The position numbers and the translations under genes are program-made. Positions 1-7,185 of a stretch of DNA of 14,358 nucleotides are shown piece after piece. Position 1 is the stretch's first letter; each line of letters begins with the position of its first letter. The notes under the pieces are model-generated. The model was not told the origin of the DNA. It saw only the letters and a program-made list of their open reading frames with translations, and made no database searches. Source of the stretch: Haliea sp041746975. Lineage in GTDB: Bacteria > Pseudomonadota > Gammaproteobacteria > Pseudomonadales > Halieaceae. The stretch covers positions 1 to 14,358 of the forward strand of contig JBGTGB010000280.1 of assembly GCA_041746975.1 (NCBI GenBank), written 5' to 3'.

Positions 1-901
1 CGACTTCCCTCGGGCCGGTCCAGCCGTTGGGCGAGCGCAGCACGATCATGGGCCAGGGCGAGCGCGTGGCAGTGCCGCTGGCACGCGCCGCCTGCTGGAA
101 CTCCCGGATCATCGCGATGCTGCGATCCATGGCCGCGGCCATTTGCTGGTGCATAAGCTCCGGCTCGTCGCCCTCGACGAAAAGAGGTGTCCAGCCATAA
201 CCGAGAAACAGTTGCTCAAGCTCTTGCCGAGGAATCCGGGCCAGCAGGGTTGGATTGTTGATCTTGTAGCCGTTGAGGTGAAGGATGGGCAGCACGGCCC
301 CGTCGCGGATCGGGTGCAGGAACTTGTTGGAGTGCCAGGCGGTCGCCAGCGGGCCGGTTTCGGCCTCGCCGTCACCCACGGCAGTGACCACGATCAGGTC
401 GGGATTGTCGAAGGCGGCGCCAAATGCGTGCGACAGGCTGTAACCTAGCTCCCCCCCTTCATGAATCGAGCCGGGCAGCTCCGGGGTACAGTGGCTGCCG
501 AAGCCGCCGGGGAAGGAAAACCGCTGGAACAGCAGTTCCATTCCCTCCTCGTCCTCGCTCATGTCCGGATACACCGCGGAGTAGCTGCCCTCCAGGTACA
601 CCGGTGCCAGCACCCCGGGGGCGCCGTGGCCGGGGCCGGCGATGAAGATGGCGTTGAGATCGTGCTTCAGAATCAGCCGGTTGCTGTGCACATACATGAA
701 CGCCAGCCCGGGGCTGGCGCCCCAGTGGCCCAGCAGGCGTTTCTTGATGTGGTTGCTTTCCAGGGGCTGGCGCAGAAGCGGATTTTCGCGCAGGTAGATC
801 ATGCCGGCGGCGAGGTAGTTGCAGGCGCGCCAGTAGGCGTCGATGGCTTGCAGTTCGTCGGCTGGCAGGGGCTGGTCGCTACTTGGTGCTTTCGTCGTCA
901 T
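1..901 (-). CDS. xfp: Phosphoketolase (Xfp/Xpk family), N-terminal 300 residues, cut by window edge
   Basis: This is a thiamine-diphosphate enzyme that cleaves xylulose 5-phosphate and/or fructose 6-phosphate with phosphate to acetyl phosphate plus glyceraldehyde 3-phosphate or erythrose 4-phosphate, in the cytoplasm. Only about 300 residues are in the window; the family is normally near 800, so the gene continues beyond base 1 and is not necessarily truncated. Visible family signatures are IAGPGHGAPG (residues 87-96), SFPGGFGSHCTPELPGSIHEGG (from 129), the diphosphate-binding region GDGEAETGPLATAWHSNKF (176-194) and NGWTGPREV at the edge. The ATG at 901-899 is preceded by AAAGGA about 10 nt upstream. 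The gene lies 63 nt downstream of ackA on the same strand, so they are probably co-transcribed and acetyl phosphate is passed to acetate kinase. Substrate preference (X5P only or dual) cannot be told from this part. Confidence 0.95.
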   Translation of the reverse strand, partial: MTTKAPSSDQPLPADELQAIDAYWRACNYLAAGMIYLRENPLLRQPLESNHIKKRLLGHWGASPGLAFMYVHSNRLILKHDLNAIFIAGPGHGAPGVLAPVYLEGSYSAVYPDMSEDEEGMELLFQRFSFPGGFGSHCTPELPGSIHEGGELGYSLSHAFGAAFDNPDLIVVTAVGDGEAETGPLATAWHSNKFLHPIRDGAVLPILHLNGYKINNPTLLARIPRQELEQLFLGYGWTPLFVEGDEPELMHQQMAAAMDRSIAMIREFQQAARASGTATRSPWPMIVLRSPNGWTGPREV

Positions 902-964
902 GGGTGCTGATCCTTTCCGGGGGTGCTCCGGAACGCGGTCCCCTCTCCGAGGCTGGTGCTGCAA

Positions 965-2071
965 TCACCCTCGGCCGAGGAAATCCCGGGTCTGCTGCGC
1001 GATCTCGAGGTCCTCGTGGGAGGGGATGACGAGGACGGCGACGTTGGCTCCCCCAGCCTGGATGGCTGTGGGCCGGTCTCCCGATGGTAGTCTATTTCTC
1101 TGGCAGTCTATAGTGATACCCAAGGCTGTGAGGCCCTCGCAGACGTCGGCACGTACCTGGGCGGCGTTCTCACCGACGCCGCCGGTGAACACCAGAGCGT
1201 CGAGACCGCCGAGGGCAGCGAAGTAGGCGCCGATGTATTTGCGGACGCGGTAGCAGTAAATGGACAGGGCCAGCTCAGCCCCGGAGTCGCCCTGTTGGCA
1301 GCGCGCCAGAATCACGCGCATGTCGCTGTCGCCGCACAGGCCCTTGAGGCCGCTGTCACGGGTGAGAGCCTGTTCCAGTTGCTCGGGGGTCAGCCCCTCG
1401 CAGCGGGCGGAATAGAGCGCGGCGGCGATGTCCAGGTCGCCGCTGCGGGTGCCCATGACCAGGCCCTCCAGCGGGGTCATCCCCATAGACGTGTCGATGC
1501 TGCGGCCGCCGGCGATGGCGCAGGCGCTGGCGCCGTTGCCCAGGTGCAGGCTGATAATGCGCAGTGACTGCAGCGGCCGTCCCAGGTACTCGGCGGCCTG
1601 TCGCGCCACGCTGGCATGGGAAATGCCATGAAAGCCGTAGCGATGTACCTGATGGTCCTGGAGCCAGCGCTCGGGAATCGCGTAGCGGCTGGCATGCTGA
1701 GGCATGTTGCGGTGGAAGGCCGTGTCGAACACGGCCACTTGCGGCAGCGCGGGAAACCGGGCCCTGCTCGCGTGAATCACGGCGAGGGCGGGGCCATTGT
1801 GCAGGGGCGCGAGGCTGCTGGCCCGCTCGATGGCCTCGATGCTGTTTTCGTCTAGTCTGGCGGGGCCAGTGAAGTCAGGCCCACCGTGAACTACGCGGTG
1901 GCCGATGGCCTCTGGCTGTGTTCCCGCCGAGATTCGGCGCACCACCTCCTCGAAGGCGGCGCCGTGGTCGCTAGTCTCCAGGGTGCCGCTGGTCAGGGTC
2001 CGTGCGCTTATGCTGTCCTGGACGCTGAACTTGAGGGTGGAGCTGCCGCTGTTCACTACCAGAATAATCAC
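965..2071 (-). CDS. ackA: Acetate kinase, short form (368 aa)
   Basis: It interconverts acetyl phosphate + ADP and acetate + ATP in the cytoplasm. ASKHA-fold motifs appear in order: VVNSGSSTLKF (5-15, with the family Asn7), GHRVVHGG (57-64, substrate-binding Arg), VFDTAFH (around 114-120, catalytic Asp), YGFHGISH (145-152), HLGNGASACAI (176-186), GTRSGDLD (207-214, catalytic Arg), FTGGVGENA (294-302) and a C-terminal HEDLEIA carrying the conserved metal-site Glu. The usual length is about 400 residues; this one is about 30 shorter, with reductions in the N-terminal domain and no missing motif. The start is GTG at 2071-2069 with AAGGAAAAG upstream; nothing else in frame gives the family N-terminus. 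It is first in an ackA-xfp operon, so its job here is probably to harvest ATP from phosphoketolase-derived acetyl phosphate. No phosphotransacetylase gene is in the window. Confidence 0.97.
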   Translation of the reverse strand: MIILVVNSGSSTLKFSVQDSISARTLTSGTLETSDHGAAFEEVVRRISAGTQPEAIGHRVVHGGPDFTGPARLDENSIEAIERASSLAPLHNGPALAVIHASRARFPALPQVAVFDTAFHRNMPQHASRYAIPERWLQDHQVHRYGFHGISHASVARQAAEYLGRPLQSLRIISLHLGNGASACAIAGGRSIDTSMGMTPLEGLVMGTRSGDLDIAAALYSARCEGLTPEQLEQALTRDSGLKGLCGDSDMRVILARCQQGDSGAELALSIYCYRVRKYIGAYFAALGGLDALVFTGGVGENAAQVRADVCEGLTALGITIDCQRNRLPSGDRPTAIQAGGANVAVLVIPSHEDLEIAQQTRDFLGRG

Positions 2072-2129
2072 GAGCTTTTCCTTTTCCCGGGCCGTACCAA
2101 CGGCGCCCGTCAGATATCGGGCCCCCTGA

Positions 2130-2159
2130 ACTATAAGCCGTCCATGGCAAGGACGTCAT
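2130..2159 (-). promoter_or_regulatory. Putative sigma70-type promoter for ackA-xfp
   Basis: On the minus strand ATGACG (2159-2154) and TATAGT (2135-2130) are separated by 18 nt. The -10 matches the consensus at 5 of 6 positions and the -35 at 4 of 6. Transcription would start near 2123, giving a leader of about 50 nt before the GTG start. Seen by eye only, with no experimental support. Confidence 0.4.
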
Positions 2160-2204
2160 CTGGCTGAGTGGAACGCTGCGCTGGCAGGATCGGGGAACCT
2201 GCTA

Positions 2205-2233
2205 TTGACACCAGAGCTAATGGTTATTAGTTT
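2205..2233 (+). promoter_or_regulatory. Putative sigma70-type promoter for the aldehyde dehydrogenase gene, with an embedded palindrome
   Basis: A perfect consensus -35 TTGACA (2205-2210) is followed after 17 nt by TAGTTT (2228-2233), which keeps the three most conserved -10 positions. The implied start is near 2240, with a leader of about 26 nt. The spacer and the front of the -10 hold the inverted repeat CTAAT-GGTT-ATTAG (2217-2230), where a repressor could sit. No regulator gene is adjacent, so operator function is speculative. Confidence 0.45.
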
Positions 2234-2265
2234 GGTCGTCCACGCCGTTTCCGGAGAGTCACCCC

Positions 2266-3807
2266 ATGGCCCTGTATGAACAGATTGAGTCTGCCGACGC
2301 CCGCCGCCATCTGCAGTTGCGCAGCCCGGTTACCCTTGAGCCCTGCGGCGAGCTGGTCTGCGCCAATGCCGACGATGTCGCAGCAGCGATAGCCACTGCC
2401 CGCGCGGCCCAGCCGGCCTGGGCTGCCACCCCGATGCGGGAACGGGTCAAGGTCGCCGAGCGCGCCCTGCAACTGGTGCTGGAGCGCCAGGACGAGATCA
2501 TCGACACGGTGGTAGCGGAAACCGGCAAGGCGCGCACCGACGCCATGAGCATGGAGATCTTCTCGGTCGCGGACTCGCTCTGCTACTACGCCAAGCATGC
2601 GGAGGGCTTTCTCAAACCGCGCAAGCGCCGCGTGCACGGGGTGATTGGCATCGCCAAGCAGCTGCGCATTGTCTACAAGCCGCTGGGGGTAATCGGCCTG
2701 ATCACGCCCTGGAACGGTCCCTTCGTGCTGGTGATGAATCAGGCTGTGCAGGCTATCCTCGCCGGTAATACGGTGGTGGCCAAAGGTTCAGAGGTCACGC
2801 CTTTCTCGGCCAAGCTGGCGCAGACAATACTGGAGGATGCAGGCCTGCCCCCGGGCGTGCTGCAGGTGCTGCTGGGTGATGGTGATACCGGTGCCGCCAT
2901 CGTGCGCGGGGGCGTCGACAAGGTATCGTTCACCGGCAGCGTTGCCACCGGTCGCAAAGTGGCGGCAGCCTGCGCCGAACAACTCATTCCCTGCACCCTG
3001 GAACTCGGTGGCAACGATGCCATGATCGTCTGTGCCGACGCCGACCTGGACCGCGCCGCCGACGGAGCCTGGCTGGGCTCCTGCATGAACACCGGCCACT
3101 ACTGCTGTGGCACCGAGCGCATCTACGTGGTGAGCGAGGTCTACGACGAATTCCTGCGCCTGGTTCTGGAGAAGGGCAAGCATCTCAAGCAGGGGCCGGA
3201 ACACGGCTTTGCGGAGGATGTCGGGGCCGTGTTCTGGGACAAGCAGATGGAGATTATCGAAGCCCACGTCGAGGACGCCCGCGCCAAGGGCGCCACCATC
3301 CACATGGGCGGGCGCCGCAACCCGGGTCTGGCGGGCCTGTATTACGAGCCCACGGTGATGACCGAAGTCGACAACAGGATGGATATCATGCTCCACGAGA
3401 CCTTTGGCCCCGTTCTCTGCATTCAGCGGGTGGCGGACGAAGAGGAAGCCCTGCGGCTGGCTAACGACTCCGAATTCGGTCTCAATGGCAATGTCTGGAC
3501 CAAGGACAAGGACAAAGGCTACCGCCTCGCCGCGGCCATCGACACTGGCTCCTGCAGTGTCAACGACATGGCGCTCAGCTACGGCATTCCCGCCGCGCCC
3601 TTTGGCGGGCGCAAGAACTCAGGTATAGGCCAGGTCAACGGCAAGAAGGGCCTGCGCGGCTACTGCCACGAGATGCCCATTGTCATCGACCGTTTTGGCG
3701 GCAAGATGCAGAACGCCTACCCCAATACAGTCAAGAATGCCGAGGGCATGCGCAAGCTGATGGACTTCCTGTGGCGCAAGACGCCGCTGGGACGCTGGCT
3801 GTCCTAG
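2266..3807 (+). CDS. Aldehyde dehydrogenase superfamily protein (513 aa)
   Basis: It is an NAD(P)-dependent oxidoreductase that oxidises an aldehyde to a carboxylic acid, probably cytosolic (no signal peptide or membrane segment). Catalytic elements are ITPWNGPF with the oxyanion Asn150, VAKGSEVTP (cofactor Lys173), SFTGSVATG (221-229), LELGGND with general base Glu246, NTGHYCCGTER with the nucleophile at Cys280, ETFGPV near 383 and PFGGRKNSGIG near 445. The Cys motif reads GHYCC where most members have GQxC, so the usual Gln is His. Length is typical (480-510), with a C-terminal tail of about 45 residues beyond the core, as in some succinate-semialdehyde dehydrogenase-like (GabD2-type) members. 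The ATG has GGAGAG 7 nt upstream. It is divergent from ackA-xfp and 83 bp before chrA. Substrate cannot be assigned; acetaldehyde, succinic semialdehyde or a fatty/aromatic aldehyde are all possible. Confidence 0.93.
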   Translation: MALYEQIESADARRHLQLRSPVTLEPCGELVCANADDVAAAIATARAAQPAWAATPMRERVKVAERALQLVLERQDEIIDTVVAETGKARTDAMSMEIFSVADSLCYYAKHAEGFLKPRKRRVHGVIGIAKQLRIVYKPLGVIGLITPWNGPFVLVMNQAVQAILAGNTVVAKGSEVTPFSAKLAQTILEDAGLPPGVLQVLLGDGDTGAAIVRGGVDKVSFTGSVATGRKVAAACAEQLIPCTLELGGNDAMIVCADADLDRAADGAWLGSCMNTGHYCCGTERIYVVSEVYDEFLRLVLEKGKHLKQGPEHGFAEDVGAVFWDKQMEIIEAHVEDARAKGATIHMGGRRNPGLAGLYYEPTVMTEVDNRMDIMLHETFGPVLCIQRVADEEEALRLANDSEFGLNGNVWTKDKDKGYRLAAAIDTGSCSVNDMALSYGIPAAPFGGRKNSGIGQVNGKKGLRGYCHEMPIVIDRFGGKMQNAYPNTVKNAEGMRKLMDFLWRKTPLGRWLS

Positions 3808-3811
3808 CCAG
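3795..3811 (+). repeat. Stem-loop spanning the aldehyde dehydrogenase stop codon
   Basis: CTGGCT (3795-3800) and AGCCAG (3806-3811) form a perfect 6-bp stem with a 5-nt loop, and the TAG stop (3805-3807) sits at the loop/right-arm junction. A G-rich run follows rather than a T tract, so it is not a typical intrinsic terminator. It could stabilise or process an ALDH-chrA transcript, or be chance. Confidence 0.35.
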
Positions 3812-3890
3812 GAGGGGGAGCTGGGAGTAAAGTTGGGCGATGCCGCGGTGGCAGATTCAACGGTGGTAGGCCAGCAAACGGAAAGCAACC

Positions 3891-5291
3891 ATGCAACAAG
3901 CAAGGGACGACTCCGAAGGCACGGGTACTGAAGCTGGCAGGACGAGTCACGGGGTTTCTTTTCGGGAGGCACTCATTGTCTGGCTGCGGGTGGCGGCGCT
4001 CAGTTTTGGCGGTCCCGCCGGTCAGATCGCCGTAATGCACCGCATTCTCGTCGAGGAAAAGCGGTGGATCAGCGAGAGTCGGTTTCTCCATGCGCTGAAT
4101 TACTGCATGCTGCTGCCGGGACCAGAGGCCCAGCAACTCGCTACCTACATCGGCTGGTTGCTGCACCGGACGGCGGGAGGTCTGACTGCCGGCCTTTTGT
4201 TCATTCTCCCCGGGTTCCTGAGCATTCTCGTGTTGAGCTTGCTCTATGCCGGGTTTCAGGATTTGACGCTGGTTCAGGCCCTCTTTTTCGGCATCAAGGC
4301 GGCGGTACTCGCGGTGGTCATCGAAGCCGTGCTGCGGATCGGCAAGCGCGCCCTGAAGAACGGCTACATGTACAGCATCGCCGCCGCCGCTTTTGTGGCC
4401 ATATTTTTCCTGGAGATATCCTTCCCTCTGATCATAGTGTCCGCTGCACTCATCGGTTTCATCGGTAGCCAGGTAAAGCCCGAAAGTTTCGTGGTCATCA
4501 AGGGCCATCAGCCGGCGGATAATGGCGCTGAACCCGCCCTGGACAGCATGCTCGGTCAGCAACCGCATTTGCAGCCAACCACTGGACGCACGCTAAGGGT
4601 GGTCCTGTTCTGGCTGTCACTGTGGTTCATACCACTGCTGGCGATTGTGCTGCTGCTGGGCGAACAGAGCGTGTTCACCCAGATCGGCCTGTTCTTTTCC
4701 AAGCTGGCGGTGGTCACTTTCGGCGGCGCCTATTCGGTGCTTGCCTACATGGCCCAGGAAGCGGTGCAGAATTACGGCTGGCTCGCCCCGGGGGAAATGC
4801 TGGATGGCTTGGGCATGGCCGAAACCACGCCCGGGCCCCTGATCCAGGTCGTGCAGTTTGTGGCATTCATGGGTGCGTTTCGGGAAGCGACCGGTCTCGA
4901 CCCCTATGCTGCCGGGCTGCTGGCGTCGGTGCTGGCTACCTGGGTGACCTTTGTTCCCTGCTTTCTCTGGATCTTCGCAGGTGCTCCCTATATCGAGTCG
5001 CTGCGCGACAACCAGGCGTTGAGTGCAGCCCTGTCCGCAATCACCGCCGCGGTGGTCGGTGTAGTCATGAATCTTGCGCTCTGGTTTTCCCTGCACGTGA
5101 TATTCGGCGAGGTGAACCTGGTGCGCGCCTATGGATTCAGCCTGCACCTGCCGGTGTGGTCCACGGTGAATATAGCCAGTCTCCTGCTGGCGATCGGCTC
5201 GCTGGTCGCCATGCTGCGCTTCCACCTTGGCATGATCCCGGTGATTTTTACCAGCGCCCTGCTAGGTGCTATCTGGTTTGTGCTGGCCTAG
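3891..5291 (+). CDS. chrA: Chromate transporter, CHR family, two-domain (long-chain) ChrA
   Basis: This is an inner-membrane transporter of the CHR superfamily, whose studied members export chromate using ion gradients. The 466 residues hold two homologous CHR halves. The first has LSFGGPAGQIAVMH (37-50), a FL...YCMLLPGPEAQQLATYIGWL block (65-90) and glycine-rich membrane helices to about residue 190. The second starts near 235, with FSKLAVVTFGGAYSVLAY, the GMAETTPGPLIQVVQF block and further helices to the C-terminus. A hydrophilic linker of about 40 residues (around 193-232) joins them. Length fits long-chain ChrA (about 400-450), with a short polar N-terminal extension. GGAAAG lies 5 nt before the ATG. 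The gene is 83 bp after the aldehyde dehydrogenase on the same strand, and no chrB/chrF-type regulator is present. Because sulfate is a chromate analogue and few members are tested, the natural substrate may differ. Confidence 0.93.
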   Translation: MQQARDDSEGTGTEAGRTSHGVSFREALIVWLRVAALSFGGPAGQIAVMHRILVEEKRWISESRFLHALNYCMLLPGPEAQQLATYIGWLLHRTAGGLTAGLLFILPGFLSILVLSLLYAGFQDLTLVQALFFGIKAAVLAVVIEAVLRIGKRALKNGYMYSIAAAAFVAIFFLEISFPLIIVSAALIGFIGSQVKPESFVVIKGHQPADNGAEPALDSMLGQQPHLQPTTGRTLRVVLFWLSLWFIPLLAIVLLLGEQSVFTQIGLFFSKLAVVTFGGAYSVLAYMAQEAVQNYGWLAPGEMLDGLGMAETTPGPLIQVVQFVAFMGAFREATGLDPYAAGLLASVLATWVTFVPCFLWIFAGAPYIESLRDNQALSAALSAITAAVVGVVMNLALWFSLHVIFGEVNLVRAYGFSLHLPVWSTVNIASLLLAIGSLVAMLRFHLGMIPVIFTSALLGAIWFVLA

Positions 5292-5317
5292 CTTTGCTAT
5301 ATCGAGACTAGGCCAGC
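5282..5317. repeat. Perfect 10-bp inverted repeat formed by two convergent gene ends
   Basis: GCTGGCCTAG (5282-5291) and CTAGGCCAGC (5308-5317) are exact reverse complements separated by 16 nt. Each arm is the final Leu-Ala-stop coding sequence of one convergent gene: chrA on plus and the SLC13-type transporter on minus. The symmetry suits a bidirectional terminator or transcript-end hairpin, but neither side has a clear T tract, so intrinsic termination is uncertain. Confidence 0.6.
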
Positions 5318-7089
5318 TTCTCCAGCGGCCAGCCGATCATCAACACCGCCAGGGTGCAGCAGCCAACGAAGATGTTCATCGGGATGCCCACGCGCATGAA
5401 CTCGAGGAAGGTGTAGCCGCCTGGCCCATACACCATCAGATTGGTCTGATAGCCCAGGGGGGTGGCGAAGCTCGCCGAGGCCCCCATCATGATGGCGAAG
5501 ATAAATGGCGTCGGATTCAGGCCGGCGGTAGCGGTGACTCCCAGCACCACAGGCAGCATCAGTATGGCTGCGGCGTTGTTGGTAATTGTTTCCGTCAGCA
5601 GCGAGACGGTCATGTAGGTGAGCACCAGAATCAGCCAGGGGCGGCCGCCGCTTAAGTCGATGATGTTGGTGGCGAGAAACACTGCCGCCCCGGATTTATC
5701 CAGCGCCGCACCCAGGGCGAAGGATGCACCGATGGTGATCAGTACAGTCAGGTCGAGACTTTTTTCCGCCTGGTGAACCGAGCAGCAACCGGTGGCCAGC
5801 ATCATGGCAGCGCCGAGCAGGGCCGCGTTGAGCATGCTGATCAGACCAAAACCTGCTGCCAGCACCAGTCCAACCAGAATCGCCCAGGCCATGTACATGC
5901 GGTCATGGCGCGGTTGCTCGGTGTCCAGGTCATTGATGAGCAGGAAATCCTTGTTGTAGCGCTGGCGGGTGACGAAGGCGGGTCGTGCCTCCAGTAGCAG
6001 GGTATCGCCCGCCTCCAGTTCGATAGTGCCGAGGTTGCCCTTGATCCGCTCGCCGTTGCGGGCAACCGCCAGTACCGCAGCGCCATAGCGATCGCGGAAG
6101 CGGGCGTCGCGGATGGCGTGACCGACGGCGTCACAGTGGGGCGATACCACTGCTTCGACCAAGCGCCGTTCCGCTCGGTCTACCAGCAGAGGCTCCGAGG
6201 AGTCGGTGTCCTCGGAGGGCACGATACCGTTGATCCGCAGCAGGTCCGAGATAGCGTCGGTGTCACCGGCGAATACCAGGCGGTCACCGCCCCGCAGCCT
6301 CTCCTCGGTTGGAACCGCGGTGATAATCGTGCCGTCGCGCTCGATCTCCACCAGGTACACCCGCACCAGGTGACGCAGACCGGCTTCCTCGATGGTCTTC
6401 CCCACCAGCGGCCCTTCCATGGCGACAGCGACCTCCAGGGTGAATTCCCGCATGTTGCTGAAGGGCTCGTTCTGCTTGCGGTCCGGCAGCAGACGGGGGA
6501 AGAACAACCACATGAACAGCAGGCCCAGCAGGGCCACCGGCAGGCCTACAGCGGTGATGGAGAACAGGGAGAAACCGTCCTCCCCCGTCAACGACCGGTA
6601 TTGGCCGTTGAGTACCAGGTTGGTGCTGGTGCCGATGAGCGTGGTGGTGCCGCCGAGGATGGAGGCATAGCTCAGGGGGATCATCAGCTTGGAGGGCGCG
6701 ATCCCGGTCTTGCGCGACCAGCTGTTGACCGCCGGGATCATGGTGGCGACTACCGGTGTGTTGTTGAGGAATCCGCTCAACAGCGCCACCGGGCTGAACA
6801 TGCGCCACATGGCGGCGCGCACCTTCTTGGGTCGGCCGAGCAGTCGCGTGACTATCAGCTCGGCACCACCCGAGGCGTTTATGCCGGCGGCGACGACAAA
6901 CATGGCGGCCACGGTGATCAGGCCCTCGTTGGCAAAGCCCGCCAGAGCCTCGGGGCCGGACAGCACTCCAAAGGTGATCAGTACAGTGAGTGCGCCCATC
7001 AAGACCACATGGGGTTTCAGGCGAGTCAGCGTCAGCGTCGCCAGGACGCCTGCAACCAGCGCCAGAGATAACCAGCCCTGCCATTCCAT
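5308..7089 (-). CDS. SLC13/DASS-type anion:sodium symporter with two TrkA-C (RCK-C) domains
   Basis: This is a predicted inner-membrane ion transporter of 593 residues. The N-terminal membrane half has helices from about residue 7, a FLNNTPVVATMIPA motif (107-120) and GGTTTLIGTSTNLVLNG (146-162), the paired SNT/NTP signatures of the DASS/ArsB-NhaD superfamily. A cytosolic region (about 205-370) carries two TrkA-C-like domains, at about 215-285 and 305-370; the second ends with ELEAGDTLLLEA. The C-terminal membrane half repeats the signatures as TETITNNAAAILMLP (about 503-517) and GYQTNLMVYGPGGYTF. This architecture matches the YfbS-like and SLT/SAC1-like proteins, some of which are sulfate transporters; substrate here is unproven (sulfate, dicarboxylate or another anion). 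The ATG at 7089 follows a weak TTGGAAC element; a TATAAA box (7115-7110) lies just upstream without a good -35. It converges on chrA and is 96 bp downstream of yibQ, possibly receiving read-through. Confidence 0.9.
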   Translation of the reverse strand: MEWQGWLSLALVAGVLATLTLTRLKPHVVLMGALTVLITFGVLSGPEALAGFANEGLITVAAMFVVAAGINASGGAELIVTRLLGRPKKVRAAMWRMFSPVALLSGFLNNTPVVATMIPAVNSWSRKTGIAPSKLMIPLSYASILGGTTTLIGTSTNLVLNGQYRSLTGEDGFSLFSITAVGLPVALLGLLFMWLFFPRLLPDRKQNEPFSNMREFTLEVAVAMEGPLVGKTIEEAGLRHLVRVYLVEIERDGTIITAVPTEERLRGGDRLVFAGDTDAISDLLRINGIVPSEDTDSSEPLLVDRAERRLVEAVVSPHCDAVGHAIRDARFRDRYGAAVLAVARNGERIKGNLGTIELEAGDTLLLEARPAFVTRQRYNKDFLLINDLDTEQPRHDRMYMAWAILVGLVLAAGFGLISMLNAALLGAAMMLATGCCSVHQAEKSLDLTVLITIGASFALGAALDKSGAAVFLATNIIDLSGGRPWLILVLTYMTVSLLTETITNNAAAILMLPVVLGVTATAGLNPTPFIFAIMMGASASFATPLGYQTNLMVYGPGGYTFLEFMRVGIPMNIFVGCCTLAVLMIGWPLEKLA

Positions 7090-7185
7090 GAACGTGTTCC
7101 AACCCCCTGTTTATAGAGGAACGCAGCTTACACAGCGTATTCCTTATTAGAAAATAATATATGGAAATGAGTGGAGTGCATCTGG

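Noticed and set aside
947..974. CCGAGG...CCTCGG inverted repeat around the ackA stop codon
   Set aside because: It has only 6 bp with a 16-nt loop in a very GC-rich stretch, no T tract, and another CCGAGG copy directly beside it. It is not separable from chance, though it resembles the other stop-codon hairpins.
6118..7071. A 317-codon plus-strand open frame inside the SLC13-type gene
   Set aside because: It is rich in Gly, Gln, His and Arg and opposite a membrane protein with clear motifs; it is a reverse-complement shadow.
7144..7157. TTATT-AGAA-AATAA inverted repeat in the AT-rich gap upstream of the SLC13-type gene
   Set aside because: A low-complexity AT pair of 5 bp is expected in an AT-rich promoter zone, so it is not called as an operator.
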